Below, piece after piece: positions 52,870-60,793 of a stretch of DNA of 64,000 nucleotides. The notes beneath the pieces were generated by a model. It was not told the origin of the DNA. It did no database searches and worked only from the letters and a program-made list of their open reading frames with translations. The position numbers and the translations under genes were made by a program. Where the stretch lies: positions 120,265-184,264 of the forward strand of contig JAEXZY010000154.1 of NCBI GenBank assembly GCA_023404955.1, given 5' to 3'. This stretch comes from Actinomycetes bacterium (GTDB lineage Bacteria > Actinomycetota > Actinomycetes > Mycobacteriales > Mycobacteriaceae). Positions within the stretch are counted from its first letter, which is position 1; each line of letters starts with the position of its first letter.

Positions 52870-53549
52870 CTCACCAGCTGATACGTCGGCTCGCGTCGCT
52901 TGATCACAGCGATCACCCGGTAGGTGATCGGAAGCATGACCACCTCGACGGCGGTCTTGTAAACCCACCCCAGCGCGGTGTAGACGGCGAAGTCCTTGAA
53001 TGTGGTGATGCCGATCGCGCTCGCCGCGATCGTGCAGAACACCAGCGTGTCGCCGAGCTGACCGACGAACGTCGACCCCACCAGTCGCGCCCACAGGTGC
53101 TTCTCCTTGGTGCGCTCCTTGATCGCCACCACCACCCACGCGTTCAACGTCTGGCCCACGATGAAGCCGGCGAGCCCGGCGACGATCAGCTGGGTGTAGG
53201 CGTGGACGACGTTCTCGAAGTGCTCCTGATTGGTGTAGAAGTCCGCGGCAGGCAGATAAATGGTCACCCAGAATGCAAGCGCAGCAAGGATGTTCATCGC
53301 GAACCCGGCGAAGATCGCCCGCCGCGCCGCCTTGAAGCCGTACACCTCGCTGAGTACGTCGCCGATCACGTAGGTCAGCGGGAACACGATGAACCCGCCG
53401 TCGGTGATGATGGGCCCGAACGCGACGCCCTTGGTGGCGGTCACGTTGGAGATGATCACCAGCGCGGTGAACACGGCGGCGAGGATCGGATAGTAGGCCG
53501 AGCCGACGCGCGCGAAGGTGGCGTGTTCTGCGGTCTGGGGCTCGGTCAC
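52866..53549 (-). CDS. Queuosine precursor transporter family protein (YhhQ/VUT)
   Basis: 227 residues, about six helices: ILAAVFTALVIISNVTATKG, DGGFIVFPLTYVIGDVLSEVYGFKAAR (family signature), GFIVGQTLNAWVVVAIKERTK, and GSTFVGQLGDTLVFCTIAASA. The family imports preQ0/preQ1. GTG 53549 is the start. A gene for tRNA-guanine transglycosylase is not in the window. Sits in the fecB2 region, 12 bases after the fecB2-like stop on the same strand. Confidence 0.88.
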   Translation of the reverse strand: MTEPQTAEHATFARVGSAYYPILAAVFTALVIISNVTATKGVAFGPIITDGGFIVFPLTYVIGDVLSEVYGFKAARRAIFAGFAMNILAALAFWVTIYLPAADFYTNQEHFENVVHAYTQLIVAGLAGFIVGQTLNAWVVVAIKERTKEKHLWARLVGSTFVGQLGDTLVFCTIAASAIGITTFKDFAVYTALGWVYKTAVEVVMLPITYRVIAVIKRREPTYQLVS

Positions 53550-53561
53550 CGGCCCATTAGA

Positions 53562-54515
53562 TCAGCTCAGCGCGGCCGCGATTATCGGTGGCAGTTTGTC
53601 GACCACCACCGGGTAGGACAGCACCGAGGCGTAGGCGATCGCGCCGGCGAGCTCCTTGCCGGTGAAGACGGTGTGCTTGCGGGTGGTCGCCCGCGACGCG
53701 GCGACGACGGGGTCGGCGAGCAGCGCGGCCTGCTCCTCGTCGCTCTCGGTGGTCCAGATCACGACGTCGGCGGAGTCGAGCGCCTGCCCGAGCCGGTCCC
53801 GCGCGATGGCGCCGTCCGCATCGGCGAGGGTCAGGCCCATCTCTGTGAGGAACGCCCGTCGCCAGGCTGGTCCGGCGACGCGAGCACCGGCGTCGTCCAC
53901 CCGGCCGTCGAGCAGCAGCACCGTCTTGTTCGCGAATTCCGGATGGTTGTCCTTGACCTTTTGCAGCGATGCGTCGATATCCGAGACGAGCTTGGCCATG
54001 TCGTCACGGTGAAAGGTGGCCTGCCCGATCAGCGCGGCCTGGTCGCGCCAGGGCTCGAAGAAGGCGTCACGGCCGGATTGCGCGATGGTCGGCGCGATCG
54101 CTTTCAAAGCCTGGTAGGTGTCGGCATCGAGGCCCGCGTTGGTCGCGACGATGAGGTCGGGCCGGGCCGCGGCGACCTGCTCGATCTGCACGCCGTCAGC
54201 CAGGGAGAGCACCGCCGGGGTGGCGCCGCGCAGCCGGGCCTGTGCCCACGGCCAGACGCCGAAAGGCTCCCCGCCGAACCAGTCGGTGACCGCGACGGGT
54301 ACCACGCCGACCGCGAGTAGATCGTCGGCGTCGTTGAGCCCCACACTGACGACGCGCGTCGGCGGTTTGGGAATCCTGGTCTCTCCGAACGCGTGCGTGA
54401 CGGTGACCGAACCGTCGGAGGCCACCGCGCCGGGCTTCTCGGACCGACAGGCGGTCAGTACCGCCGCCACCGCCGTCAACGCCAGAACGTTCCGCCGGGT
54501 CCACACTTCGGGCAC
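53562..54515 (-). CDS. fecB2: Periplasmic Fe-siderophore-binding lipoprotein, FecB2 type
   Basis: 317 residues. Signal with twin-Arg-like start (WTRRNVLALTAVAAVLTAC) and lipobox Cys near residue 23, then a class III (TroA-like) binding fold: TRVVSVGLNDADDLLAVGVVPVAV, RPDLIVATNAGLD, DVVIWTTESDEEQ. Binds a ferric siderophore or haem-like ligand outside the membrane; no permease/ATPase genes are adjacent. GTG 54515. Matches Rv0265c. Confidence 0.87.
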   Translation of the reverse strand: MPEVWTRRNVLALTAVAAVLTACRSEKPGAVASDGSVTVTHAFGETRIPKPPTRVVSVGLNDADDLLAVGVVPVAVTDWFGGEPFGVWPWAQARLRGATPAVLSLADGVQIEQVAAARPDLIVATNAGLDADTYQALKAIAPTIAQSGRDAFFEPWRDQAALIGQATFHRDDMAKLVSDIDASLQKVKDNHPEFANKTVLLLDGRVDDAGARVAGPAWRRAFLTEMGLTLADADGAIARDRLGQALDSADVVIWTTESDEEQAALLADPVVAASRATTRKHTVFTGKELAGAIAYASVLSYPVVVDKLPPIIAAALS

Positions 54516-54530
54516 CCGGCGAGACTATCC

Positions 54531-54800
54531 CTACAGTGGCGGGGCTTCGTGCCATCCGGTGAGCACGTCACCGGACTTGATGTCGGCTTTGTCGATCTCT
54601 TTCACGAGGATGCCCACCTGATCGCCGGCCGAGGCTTCCGTCTGCTTCTTCGGAAACATCTCGATGCCCGCAACGGTGACGCTCCGGCCCCCGTTGATCT
54701 GCACGGTGTCGCCGACTCTGACGACTCCGCTGTCGATGCGCCCCGTGGCCACCACTCCCCGGTTCCGGATGGCGAACACGTCCTCGACGGTCATGCGCAT
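54531..54800 (-). CDS. Stand-alone EF-Tu domain 2-like protein
   Basis: 89 residues forming only the beta-barrel of EF-Tu domain 2: MTVEDVFAIRNRGVVATGRIDSGVVRVGDTVQI in two parts, VTVAGIEMFPKKQTEASAGDQVGILVKEIDKADIKSGDVL. No GTPase domain precedes it; the flanking sequence shows no G1-G4 motifs. ATG at 54800 or 54794. It may mimic EF-Tu/IF-2 surface in RNA or ribosome binding; no known role. Follows the TetR gene by nine bases on the same strand. Confidence 0.85.
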   Translation of the reverse strand: MRMTVEDVFAIRNRGVVATGRIDSGVVRVGDTVQINGGRSVTVAGIEMFPKKQTEASAGDQVGILVKEIDKADIKSGDVLTGWHEAPPL

Positions 54801-54809
54801 GGGTGCAGG

Positions 54810-55421
54810 CTAATGGTTCGCCGGGCGCGCCGGCCGGTCATCAGTCAGCGGCAGGCCCGCGTCGAGGAAGTCGAGCCCGGCGATGATCGCGGCGGGATCG
54901 ATGGGGGTGTTGTGCAGCGCGGCCATCATCACGCCGGTCATCGCGCCGGCGGTGATGCGTAGGCGCGGATCGTCGGTCGGGAGGCCGAGACGGGTCGCGA
55001 GGGCTCGGGTGATCAGCTCGATGGTCTGGATGTAGGTGGCGTAGAGCGGTCCACTGGCCTCGGGCAGCGAGTAGAGCAGCCGCTGGCGACCCATCTCATC
55101 GGTCCACTCCGGATTCGCAGTGTCGCTGAAGACTTGCTGGACGGCGTGCCGGTAGGCCGCTATCGGGGACATGTGAGCGGGTGCGGCGAGGAAGAGGGCG
55201 AGAATCGGTTCGAGGAACTGATCGGGGATAAGCAGTGCGGCCTTGGTCGGGAAGTAGCGGAAGAACGTGCGCGGTGAGATGTCAGCCGCATCGGCGATCT
55301 GCTCGACGGTCGTATTGGGATAGCCGAATTGCTCGAACAGTCGGAAAGCGGCAGATCGCACCGCTTCGCGGGTCTGACGCTTCTTGCGCTCTCGAAGCCC
55401 CTCAGCGTTGTTCAGGGACAT
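54810..55421 (-). CDS. TetR-family regulator
   Basis: 203 residues. HTH: RQTREAVRSAAFRLFEQFGY, TTVEQIADAADISPRTFFRYFPTKAALL. The C-terminal part ISPRTFFRYF-type members (class AcrR-like) often control exporters; ends PARPANH. ATG 55421. Transcribed with the EF-Tu-like gene (nine bases apart); LysE lies upstream on the same strand, 44 bases away, so the three may share a transcript. Confidence 0.88.
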   Translation of the reverse strand: MSLNNAEGLRERKKRQTREAVRSAAFRLFEQFGYPNTTVEQIADAADISPRTFFRYFPTKAALLIPDQFLEPILALFLAAPAHMSPIAAYRHAVQQVFSDTANPEWTDEMGRQRLLYSLPEASGPLYATYIQTIELITRALATRLGLPTDDPRLRITAGAMTGVMMAALHNTPIDPAAIIAGLDFLDAGLPLTDDRPARPANH

Positions 55422-55465
55422 CCCTCGATTGTGGCCTAGTGTCCTGCCGACATCTGCGAATCGGG

Positions 55466-56074
55466 TTAGCTGAGGACCAACGTCACACTTAGCGCGATCA
55501 TCACTGCCGCGATGGTGCCGTCGAGTATCCGCCAGGTGCGCGGGGAGGCGAAGTAGCTGCGCAGCCGCGTGGCCCCGAAGCCCAGGGCCGCGAACCAGAC
55601 GGCGCTGGCGGTCACGGCGCCGACGCCGAACAGCCAGCGCTGATCACGGTGTTCGTTGGCCAGGGTGCCGAGCAGGACCACGGTGTCGAGATAGACGTGC
55701 GGGTTGAGGAAGGTCAGCGCGAGGCACGTGGCGAGGACCCCGGCCAGGCGCGCGGGCTGGGCGTCGGCGGGGGTCAGCGCACCCGGGTGCAGCGCCCGGC
55801 GCGCGGCGAGGAGCCCGTAGCCGAGCAGGAATGCCGCGCCGCCGTAGGTGGCGACGTCGACGAGTCGCGGGTGGGCGCTGACGAGGGCCCGGAAGCCGGC
55901 GATGCCGGCGGCGATCAGGACGAGGTCGGAGACCGTGCAGACGGCGACGACCGGGAGGACGTGTTCGCCGCGGATGCCTTGCCGGAGGACGAAGGCGTTC
56001 TGCGCGCCGATCGCCGCGATGAGGGCCATCGACGTGGCGAAGCCGGTCAGCAGGACCAGGGCGGCGGGCGACAT
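55466..56074 (-). CDS. LysE/ArgO-family amino-acid exporter
   Basis: 202 residues with six helices: LTGFATSMALIAAIGAQNAFVLRQGIRGEHV is the LysE signature, then AVCTVSDLVLIAAGIAGF and ALTFLNPHVYLDTVVLLGTL. Exports lysine/arginine. ATG 56074. In many actinobacteria a divergent lysG regulator lies next to lysE; here the 178 bases upstream hold no such gene. The upstream stretch CTAAAGATTCTTCGGCTGAT is AT-rich and may hold the promoter. Confidence 0.9.
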   Translation of the reverse strand: MSPAALVLLTGFATSMALIAAIGAQNAFVLRQGIRGEHVLPVVAVCTVSDLVLIAAGIAGFRALVSAHPRLVDVATYGGAAFLLGYGLLAARRALHPGALTPADAQPARLAGVLATCLALTFLNPHVYLDTVVLLGTLANEHRDQRWLFGVGAVTASAVWFAALGFGATRLRSYFASPRTWRILDGTIAAVMIALSVTLVLS

Positions 56075-56252
56075 GACGACGACGCTAGGCAGCGAAGCGG
56101 GAGTAGTACAGCTAAAGATTCTTCGGCTGATTAAGCGACTCTAAAGCGCGACTCGCGACGGGAGTGACTTCGCACAGCGACGGGTCGCGACTGCGTTCAT
56201 GCGTACCGCCGATGATGACGGCGAAGTCTCGCCGCAGTCGACCGTCGGCGTG

Positions 56253-56672
56253 TCAGCGGCAATAATCCAATGCTGCTGACACATCGCCGTAGACGGGGAG
56301 GTCATTTTGCCACCCGCAGGTCGCCACGATGCGTGTGAGCCGAACAGGGTCGCCGACCACGCACACCGTGACGCCTCGGTCGCTGCACCGCATCGATGTT
56401 GTCGCTATGGCGGCGAATCCGCGTGCCCCGATGAAAGCCAGGTCGCTGAGGTCCACTATCAACGCGCCACCGACGGCTATCGAGTCGGCGATCTCGTCGA
56501 GCAGGCACTGCCATGTCGTGCTGTTGAGCGCATCGATCTCACCTGCCGCGCGCAGCATCGCCGCGGTACCGATACGTGCGACGACGAAGCGTATGGAATC
56601 CGGGCTCTCGAAAGCGGCGGTGACACAGCCGTTCAGGTACACGTGCGGGCGAAAGAGCGTCGCTTCAGCCAT
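56253..56672 (-). CDS. STAS-domain protein (anti-sigma antagonist-like)
   Basis: 139 residues with a STAS fold: ARIGTAAMLRAAGEIDALNSTTW, ALIVDLSDLAFIGARGFAAIA, GVTVCVVGDPVRLTRIV. In SpoIIAA/RsbV the sequence FMDSSG carries the phospho-Ser; here it is FIGARG, so that Ser is Ala. The protein cannot be switched by the usual kinase site and might be constitutively active or use another signal. ATG 56672. Isolated gene, but 1.3 kb from a GAF-SpoIIE phosphatase. Confidence 0.85.
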   Translation of the reverse strand: MAEATLFRPHVYLNGCVTAAFESPDSIRFVVARIGTAAMLRAAGEIDALNSTTWQCLLDEIADSIAVGGALIVDLSDLAFIGARGFAAIATTSMRCSDRGVTVCVVGDPVRLTRIVATCGWQNDLPVYGDVSAALDYCR

Positions 56673-56798
56673 GAGTCTGCCGTCCAGAAATCAGTCGATG
56701 TAGCCGTATGAGACCGCTGCGTGGAGTCGACACGCGCGGGTGATTCGCCCGTCCTAGGCGCTGAAGACGGCTCCGATTGACTGAATCTAACCCCACGG

Positions 56799-56815
56799 AG
56801 TTTACGTTGTAAACT
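56799..56815. promoter_or_regulatory. Palindromic operator before TetR gene
   Basis: AGTTTAC-GTT-GTAAACT, perfect 7-base arms with three central bases, 51 bases before the ATG at 56866. Typical autoregulatory TetR operator; also faces the STAS gene. Confidence 0.68.
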
Positions 56816-56865
56816 GTCGATCGGTGTGACGTGGTCGGCCCGATCGGCGCACCTGGAGGGAGCGG

Positions 56866-57615
56866 ATGGTGAAGCAGAGCCTTGATGGGCCGCAAGCCGG
56901 CGCAGTGGAGTCCGCGGCTACGCGCAGCGGCGGCTCAGAAGACGGCGAAACGGCGAGGCTGAGCCGGGAGGGGATTCTCGAGGCCGCCATTGACTTCATC
57001 GATCGAGACGGGCTCGACCGGCTGACCATGCGTCGTCTGGGTGCCGCTTGCGGCGTGGAAGCAATGGCCCTGTACCGGTACGTTCACAGCCGCGGTGACC
57101 TGCTGACTGGGGTGGTGGACCACCTCGTCGACCGGCTCTACGACGACCAGCTGGCCGCCCGGCGCCAAGAGGACGGCTGGCAGGACTACTTGATACGCCT
57201 TGCACACGGTGTTCGCCGGATTGCCTTGGACCATCCGCAGGTGTTCCCCCTGCTGGCTACCGCGGCGCCAGAGGCCCCGTGGGTACGCCCGCCGCTGCGC
57301 AGTCTGCGGTGGATGGAATCCTTCTTGGACACACTCATCTCCTACGGGTTCACCGACCGCACCGCAGTGGCCGCCTACCGCTCCTACACCACCTTTCTGG
57401 TCGGTCAACTGCTGCTCGAAGTGTCAACGCACGGCGCCGAATTGAGCCCCGAGGAGGCACTTCTCGACAATGAACGCCCAGAGGTAGACCTCAGCGACTA
57501 TCCGCATCTACAGCGCCTGCATCGCAGCTTGTCTGAAGACCGCAGCACCGCTGAGTTCGAAGAGATGCTCGAAGCCATCCTCGATCGACTCGAACTGCTC
57601 ACCGCGCGCCGTTGA
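56866..57615 (+). CDS. TetR-family regulator with TetR_C-type ligand domain
   Basis: 249 residues. An acidic N-terminal tail, then HTH LSREGILEAAIDFIDRDGLDRLTMRRLGAACGVEAMALYRYVHSRGDLL in sections, as in TetR itself. The C-terminal domain has YRSYTTFLVGQLLLEVS and many acidic residues. GGAGGGAGCGG precedes ATG 56866. Probably represses its own operon with the small protein and the phosphatase downstream via the 56799 palindrome. Confidence 0.9.
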   Translation: MVKQSLDGPQAGAVESAATRSGGSEDGETARLSREGILEAAIDFIDRDGLDRLTMRRLGAACGVEAMALYRYVHSRGDLLTGVVDHLVDRLYDDQLAARRQEDGWQDYLIRLAHGVRRIALDHPQVFPLLATAAPEAPWVRPPLRSLRWMESFLDTLISYGFTDRTAVAAYRSYTTFLVGQLLLEVSTHGAELSPEEALLDNERPEVDLSDYPHLQRLHRSLSEDRSTAEFEEMLEAILDRLELLTARR

Positions 57616-57650
57616 CGGGTGCACACAGGACTCACCTGCAAGGAGTACCG

Positions 57651-57935
57651 ATGTCGCTGCTGAGCTGGACCCCATCGAGCGAACACCATGATCCGGGTTT
57701 TAGAAGCCTGGAAGCTCTGTCGAATGTCGGCGCGCGTTACACCGTTGCGTCCCTGCACGATTCGGCCGATGTCATTGATGGCTGGTCTCTGTCTCGTGAG
57801 CTCGATGGGATCACGGAGGATCTCGGGCGCTTCAACGACGCCACCAGCGCTCAGCTGGAGGCCAGCAGCATCACGATCGGACTACCACCTCCTCAGACCG
57901 TGACGGCGCGGCCGAATACAGGGAATAGTTACTGA
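57651..57935 (+). CDS. Small protein coupled to the GAF-SpoIIE phosphatase (unrecognised)
   Basis: 94 residues: MSLLSWTPSSEHHDPGFRSL, then YTVASLHDSADVIDGWSLSREL and a Ser/Thr/Pro-rich tail. No membrane helix and no Cys. ATG 57651 has AAGGAG upstream; an earlier in-frame start lacks a ribosome site. Its TGA overlaps the next ATG by one base (TGATG), so it is translated together with the phosphatase and may be its ligand or regulator. I do not recognise the family. Confidence 0.68.
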   Translation: MSLLSWTPSSEHHDPGFRSLEALSNVGARYTVASLHDSADVIDGWSLSRELDGITEDLGRFNDATSAQLEASSITIGLPPPQTVTARPNTGNSY

Positions 57936-59323
57936 TGGGTGACGACCGCCCCGCAGGCGACGAGACGATCGAATCAGCACGGCTGGCTGCAGTCGCGCGG
58001 TACCGCGGCCTGCTCGACGACTCCGATGGCGTTTACGGCCAGATCGCAGCGCTGGCTGCGCGGCTCTTCGATGCGCCCATGGCCAAGGTGACCATGGTGG
58101 ACCGGGACCACATTCATTTCGTGGCGACACACGGATTCCAGTCGCCTGACGGTCGGATCCCCCGTGGCGAGGGCGTATGCGACTTGATCGTCACGGGGCA
58201 GATGGGCCATCTTGTCGACGATGCGCTCGCCGATGCCATGACCTCGAGCAGGGCTTTTCTGCGTCAGCTGCACGTGCGTTTCTACGCGTGTGCACCCATC
58301 GTGGACTCCCACGGCTACCGCCTCGGAACAGTCACCGTGATGGACACCGCACCACGGACCGCATCGACAGAACAGCTCGGCATGCTCGAAGACTTGGCGG
58401 CTGTCGTAGCCAAACAGCTCGAAATCGCCGTGTCGTCTCAGGATTCGATTCGCACCGAGCAACGCATCCGCGGTGACGCCGAATCGGCACGCGACGACGC
58501 GCGCCTGGCCCGCGACGCAGCGCGCACCGATCGAGACACCGCAGTGCGCGAACGCGAAAGCGCCGAACGGGAACGCGACTCCGTCGAGGCGTATGCCAGC
58601 GCTCTTCAAACCACGTTGTTGCCGCCACGGCTACCCGTCATCAACGGAGCCGACATCGCCGCCCACTTTCGCCCCGCGTCGCCGCGTCAGGTAAGCGGTG
58701 ATTTTTACGACGTCTTCCCCTTGGGCGAGGACCGTTGGGGATTCTTCATCGGCGACGTCACCGGTCACGGCGTCGAAGCGGCAGTCACGACCTCGTTGAT
58801 TCGCTACACCCTGCGCTCAGCTGCCTGGCACTACGACGATCCCGAACAGGTACTGACCGAGCTCAACACCGTCATGATGGCCGAGCTCGACCCGCGCAGA
58901 GCCTGCACCGTGATCACGGGCACCCTTCGACCCGAACCTCACGGAGCAGGCTCCTACATCACCCTGGGCACTGGAGGTCACCAACCCGGATTGTTCATCG
59001 ATCCCGACGGCGACACCGGCACCGCCCATCCCGTTCGGCCCAGCACCGGAATGATCGTCGGCGCCATCCACGACGCCTCGTTCAGCACATGCTGCCTGCA
59101 TCTACGACCCGGGCAAACGCTGTTGCTGTTCACCGACGGGATCATCGAAGCCCGAAGAGGCGAGGACGCGTTCGACATCGACAGCCTCGCCGCCTTCGTC
59201 CACCAACGAGCGCACCTGAGCGCAACAGAGCTGACCCAAGACCTCGCCACCTTGGCCGCGAAACTCGAACCCGATGACGACGTCGCCGTCCTCGCCATTC
59301 AAGCCGCCATACGACGCGATTGA
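57935..59323 (+). CDS. GAF-domain SpoIIE-type PP2C phosphatase
   Basis: 462 residues: GAF domain (about 25-165; ALAARLFDAPMAKVTMVDRDHIHF), a charged coiled coil (about 172-225; RDDARLARDAARTDRD), the LQTTLLPPRLP signature, and a SpoIIE/PPM domain. Metal-binding Asp lie in VSGDFYDVF (near 254), GDVTGHGVEAA (near 273), LLLFTDGIIEAR (near 399) and EPDDDVAVL (near 445). Should dephosphorylate a STAS anti-sigma antagonist in response to a signal read by GAF. No RsbW-like kinase gene is in the window. Confidence 0.92.
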   Translation: MGDDRPAGDETIESARLAAVARYRGLLDDSDGVYGQIAALAARLFDAPMAKVTMVDRDHIHFVATHGFQSPDGRIPRGEGVCDLIVTGQMGHLVDDALADAMTSSRAFLRQLHVRFYACAPIVDSHGYRLGTVTVMDTAPRTASTEQLGMLEDLAAVVAKQLEIAVSSQDSIRTEQRIRGDAESARDDARLARDAARTDRDTAVRERESAERERDSVEAYASALQTTLLPPRLPVINGADIAAHFRPASPRQVSGDFYDVFPLGEDRWGFFIGDVTGHGVEAAVTTSLIRYTLRSAAWHYDDPEQVLTELNTVMMAELDPRRACTVITGTLRPEPHGAGSYITLGTGGHQPGLFIDPDGDTGTAHPVRPSTGMIVGAIHDASFSTCCLHLRPGQTLLLFTDGIIEARRGEDAFDIDSLAAFVHQRAHLSATELTQDLATLAAKLEPDDDVAVLAIQAAIRRD

Positions 59324-59445
59324 ACGACGACCATCCATCGGCGCGAACCCGAGCCGGCCGCGTTGGCGCTTCTTCTCACCAACCGATGGTCGCGGCCGAA
59401 CCCTTGTGACCACGAGGGTACGAAGACGCGGTGCCGGTTCCGAAG

Positions 59446-59790
59446 TCAGTCGGCGTCCGTGGTGAATCCGCCTCGTTCGAAGCGGGACTGGCGCGACATT
59501 CGTCCAGGATCGCGGCGAGTCCAGCGCATCTGCTCGGCGCACGTTGTCGTCAACGTCGCGAGTTCGCGGGATCGCTCACACGCGCGATGAGCACGCTCGA
59601 CGGTGTCGTCGATGGTTGCCTTCAGCTGCAGACGCCGCAGTCGAAGTTCCAGAAGCGGTTCACCCAGCGCGACGGGTACGCCGGCTGACCTCGTGCGGTA
59701 CGCCTTCTGCCGGCAAGCCGGCGAGCAGTATCTGGCGTCGGCACGTGCCACGAATCGATGACCACATCCGATACACGCCACGTCCGCCAT
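59446..59790 (-). CDS. Zinc-ribbon small protein
   Basis: 114 residues. N-terminal treble-clef/zinc-ribbon CIGCGHRFVARADARYCSPAC followed by RQKAYRTRSAG, a pattern common in small actinobacterial nucleic-acid-associated proteins. Then a helical region LLELRLRRLQLKATIDDTVERAHRACERSREL and a basic tail RDPGRMSRQSRFERGG. ATG 59790 starts MADVACIGCG. It stands alone between the phosphatase and GAF-ANTAR genes. Likely DNA/RNA binding; target unknown. Confidence 0.7.
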   Translation of the reverse strand: MADVACIGCGHRFVARADARYCSPACRQKAYRTRSAGVPVALGEPLLELRLRRLQLKATIDDTVERAHRACERSRELATLTTTCAEQMRWTRRDPGRMSRQSRFERGGFTTDAD

Positions 59791-59876
59791 AGCCGTAACG
59801 TTACATTTGATGTGGCGAGCGGTGCCGCCAAACTCACGCAGCAGAGCTTGGAGGGTCACGACGATGAGGTCAGCCG

Positions 59877-60617
59877 GTGCTGACAACGCCTGACGGCGAT
59901 CCGCGCCACTTGGCCCTGCGGATGGCCGAGGTCGCCCGCGTCGTCGCCGCGCCACGAACCGCAGCCGAAATCTGTATGCGCATATCGACGACGGCCCTCG
60001 AGTTGATTCCTGGTGTCGATGCTGCGGCGGTGCTGCTCGTGGGTAAGAAAAACGCTCTGCAGACCGTCGGGCCGACCGACCGCCTTTCCCTCGAGTCGCA
60101 TGAACTTCAACGTCGATTCGGCGAAGGGCCATGCTTGCAAGCTCTCCGGGACGACGTCGTGGTCTGCGCCGACGACTTTGCCGCCGAACCGCGGTGGCCC
60201 ACTTTAAGCCCTGCCGCAGTCGAGTTGGGCATCCGCGGCGCAATGTCACTGAGACTGTCCACCGCCGACCAGACGGCGGGAGTTCTGAGTCTTGTCAGCT
60301 ACGCCGCGCGCGGCTGGAGCAACGACGCCCAAATCACAGGGATGGTGTTGGCGGCACACGCCGCCGCCGCAATCACCGCCAGCCGCCAAGCTGAGCAGCT
60401 GACCTCGGCGTTGGCCAGCCGCGACCGCATCGGCCAGGCCAAAGGCATCGTCATGGAGCGCTACGCCGTCGGTGACACGCAGGCGTTCGACATGCTCCGG
60501 CAACTATCGCAGGAATCGAACAGGCGACTCACTGACATCGCAGCCGACGTCATCGACACCCGCACAACCCATTCACCTGACCGAGACGCACCGCCTCCGG
60601 ACAAATGCAACCGCTGA
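59877..60617 (+). CDS. GAF-ANTAR RNA-binding regulator
   Basis: 246 residues: GAF domain about 20-165 (ALELIPGVDAAAVLLVG, FGEGPCLQALRDD) and C-terminal ANTAR about 178-236 (LASRDRIGQAKGIVMERYAV, AFDMLRQLSQESNRRLTDIA). ANTAR domains bind two-hairpin RNA and act as antiterminators. GTG 59877 is the start; GAGG precedes it. An ATG at 59864 is in another frame. Accompanies signalling genes; its RNA targets are unknown. Confidence 0.9.
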   Translation: MLTTPDGDPRHLALRMAEVARVVAAPRTAAEICMRISTTALELIPGVDAAAVLLVGKKNALQTVGPTDRLSLESHELQRRFGEGPCLQALRDDVVVCADDFAAEPRWPTLSPAAVELGIRGAMSLRLSTADQTAGVLSLVSYAARGWSNDAQITGMVLAAHAAAAITASRQAEQLTSALASRDRIGQAKGIVMERYAVGDTQAFDMLRQLSQESNRRLTDIAADVIDTRTTHSPDRDAPPPDKCNR

Positions 60618-60793
60618 TCACGGTGACAAGCAACCGCGTCCACGCGTGGTGCCGCTGACACACAGCGGGCGTCACGCACACGCTCATCCACAACACGTGC
60701 CTGTCCCGGGTCGGGAATCAGGTGTGGCGTGAGCGACGTCGGCTCGTTCCGCGTGAATCCGCCACCAAGATGAGAAGGACGCTTTCGACATCT

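Noticed and set aside
57688..57903. Alternative frame overlapping the 94-residue small gene
   Set aside because: No ribosome site and no coupling to the next gene; the chosen frame has AAGGAG and a TGATG junction.
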